From BOG-932 sp965276835 (lineage in GTDB: Bacteria > Pseudomonadota > Alphaproteobacteria > BOG-932 > Roseiterribacteraceae): DNA of 64,000 bases. The position numbers and the translations under genes were made by a program. Where the stretch lies: NCBI GenBank assembly GCA_965276835.1, contig OZ255631.1, positions 4,154,001-4,218,000 on the forward strand. Reading direction: 5' to 3'. Below are positions 62,386-64,000 of the stretch, in pieces. The stretch's first letter is position 1. Each line of letters starts with the position of its first letter. The notes beneath the pieces were generated by a model. It was not told the origin of the DNA, did no database searches, and worked only from the letters and a program-made list of their open reading frames with translations.

Positions 62386-64000
62386 ATGGCGTCACGCTTG
62401 GCTCTGGTTTTATGCGCGTCGGTTGCGACCGTCGGTCTGGTCAGCCCGAAAATAGCGTTGGCGCAGCAGGGCGCCCAGCCCGCCGCCAGCACCGACAACG
62501 GCCTGGAAGAAATCGTCGTGACCGCCCGCCGCAAGGAAGAACGCGTTCAGTCGGTTCCGATCGCGATCACGGCGTTCTCTCAAGCGGACCTTGAGAGGAA
62601 GGCGATCAACCAGGTCAAGGACCTGGCCCGCGAAGTCCCGTCGCTGTCGATGACTTCGAGCCAGTCTGACGTAAACGCCCTTTACTCCGGTTACGTTCGC
62701 CTGCGCGGCCTTCCGGGAAGTGAAATCTATTTCGCCGATGTGCCGATCGGAAACGTCGATTTCAATCCGACCACCGGCCTGACGCACGGCCTGTCGGCCG
62801 GCTTCTATTACGATCTGGACAACCTGGAAGTTCTCAAGGGGCCACAGGGCACGCTGTTCGGCAAGAACTCGATCGGCGGCCTGATCTCGCTTGAGCCGAA
62901 GAAGCCGACGAACAAGTTCGAAGGCTACGCCATGGCGACATTCGGCGACTACAATGACCGCCAGTTCGAAGGCGCCGTCAATATTCCAATCGTTCAGGAC
63001 AAATTGCTGGTCCGCATTGCCGGTCAGACCCAGGCGCGTGACGGCTATACCCACGACGTTTCAAACGGAAAAGACCTCGACAACGTCGATTATTACGCCT
63101 GGCGCGTCGGCGTGACGTTCCGGCCGACCGACGATATCGAGAATTATTTCCTCTATGACGGCTATTACCAGCACAACAACGGCTCGTCCGAGATCGTCAA
63201 ATATCTGAACCCTGGTTTCGCGGTTGCGTCGGCGGGAGTCATTCCGGGGGTTAACCCAGTCCCGGGGCACCCCAACCGTTTTCAGCCGGTTCCGATTACG
63301 CTGGGCAACGGTGTCCCGCTCTCTGAGCTTACAAACCCGGCAACCGCAGGGGCGGCCTACGGTCAGCTGTTGGCCGCGAACGCCGCTGGCAAGTTCGCGA
63401 CGTTGTCGTTCTTCCCGACCGTTGGCCAACTGTTCGCCGAACAGCAGCGTCTCGGTGTCCGGTCGGTCGTCGGCCAGTCGGTCGCCGGCCTCGGCAAGGA
63501 TTATTTCTATGGTCTGACCGATAGCTTCACCTGGGATATCAACGACAGCCTGACCGTCAAGAATATCGCCGCGGCGCGTATCTTCAAGCAGCTGTCGACC
63601 GACGATTTCACCAGCCTGGGCCTGCCGATTCTGAACATCGGCGATCCGACCAACAACAAGACCTGGAGCGACAACAGCGTCCAGTACACCGAGGAACTGC
63701 AGCTTCAAGGGAAGGCGCTCAACGACAAGTTAAGTTGGGTTGCCGGTGGTTATCTCGAACTCGACCACCCGCTCGGCGACAGTCTGCTGCCGTCGGCAGC
63801 GGTCGGAAACGTTTCCTATTATCACTTCCACGATACCGAGCGCAGCCAGGCCTTGTTTGCGCATGGCATCTACGATCTTGGCGATTACGTCGAAGGGCTG
63901 CGTTTCACGGCCGGCTATCGATACACCTGGGATTATGCGTCGATCTCGGAATACGGCACCAACGGCCAGGATGCGATAACACGTAAAGCCGATGGGACGC
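62386..64000 (+). CDS. TonB-dependent receptor, paralogue of the 59379 gene (partial, runs off right edge)
   Basis: The frame stays open to base 64000, 538 codons. ATG at 62386 with AGGGGAG upstream; signal peptide, then the same EEIVVTARRKEER and plug sequence LKGPQGTLFGKNSIGGLI as the first receptor. Most of the sequence aligns with it. The main difference is an extra segment of about 66 residues (bases 63211-63408, starting PGFAVASAGVIPG), an enlarged external loop. The C-terminus is beyond the window, so it is not known whether it also carries an OmpA domain. Confidence 0.9.
   Translation, partial: MASRLALVLCASVATVGLVSPKIALAQQGAQPAASTDNGLEEIVVTARRKEERVQSVPIAITAFSQADLERKAINQVKDLAREVPSLSMTSSQSDVNALYSGYVRLRGLPGSEIYFADVPIGNVDFNPTTGLTHGLSAGFYYDLDNLEVLKGPQGTLFGKNSIGGLISLEPKKPTNKFEGYAMATFGDYNDRQFEGAVNIPIVQDKLLVRIAGQTQARDGYTHDVSNGKDLDNVDYYAWRVGVTFRPTDDIENYFLYDGYYQHNNGSSEIVKYLNPGFAVASAGVIPGVNPVPGHPNRFQPVPITLGNGVPLSELTNPATAGAAYGQLLAANAAGKFATLSFFPTVGQLFAEQQRLGVRSVVGQSVAGLGKDYFYGLTDSFTWDINDSLTVKNIAAARIFKQLSTDDFTSLGLPILNIGDPTNNKTWSDNSVQYTEELQLQGKALNDKLSWVAGGYLELDHPLGDSLLPSAAVGNVSYYHFHDTERSQALFAHGIYDLGDYVEGLRFTAGYRYTWDYASISEYGTNGQDAITRKADGT

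Overview
The window is a gene-dense, GC-rich stretch of a Gram-negative chromosome. The complete System I cytochrome c maturation operon, the TonB-dependent receptors, MlaC, the exported catalase-like and cupredoxin-type proteins and the HWE/HisKA_2-type kinase all fit an alphaproteobacterium; I cannot place it to order or genus from sequence alone. Start codons are mixed (ATG, GTG, several TTG), and ATGA or GTGA overlaps between genes are common.

Layout. 1-2353: panB-panC-panD (pantothenate and beta-alanine) on the minus strand. 2354-8966: an L-Ala-D/L-Glu-type epimerase, an ABC-F ATPase, a secreted beta-helix protein, a CBS-domain protein, a lysine 2,3-aminomutase-family protein and a secreted HExxH protein. 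9054-16137: a small envelope polysaccharide cluster with a flippase, a metallo-beta-lactamase/polysaccharide-deacetylase fusion, a glycosyltransferase-like protein and a polytopic membrane protein. 16142-23396: a single minus-strand operon, exported chorismate mutase then ccmA-B-C-D-E-F-G-H-I, nearly all translationally coupled. 23612-31359: aconitase, a membrane-anchored aspartic protease, MlaC, EttA, a nitronate monooxygenase and a HAD hydrolase. 31370-36081: an SDR, tRNA-Thr(UGU), two small unknown proteins, a RhaD-SDR bifunctional enzyme and an alkyladenine glycosylase. 36086-40912: LepA, a UvrD/PcrA helicase and a HigBA-like toxin-antitoxin pair. 41066-46224: signalling genes (GAF-EAL, CHASE3 kinase, single-domain receiver, receiver-HisKA_2 kinase).

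46230-59142 carries a PQQ-type sugar dehydrogenase, RhlE, a Cys-rich exported protein, a catalase-like protein, DUF4337, a patch of three decayed genes (51576-52502), a membrane-anchored GOGAT-domain protein, an SDR, a KSI-like isomerase, a MAPEG protein, an LLM monooxygenase, an arylamine N-acetyltransferase and a bPH2 protein.

59379-64000 is the most unusual part. Two tandem paralogous TonB-dependent receptors sit there, each preceded by an identical 14-base element. The first is a complete receptor whose beta-barrel is fused at its C-terminus to an OmpA-type peptidoglycan-binding domain. The second runs off the right edge, so its C-terminus is not visible. The double-strength anchoring this implies, the enzyme fusion at 10727-13198 and the decayed locus at 51576-52502 are the main points for follow-up.
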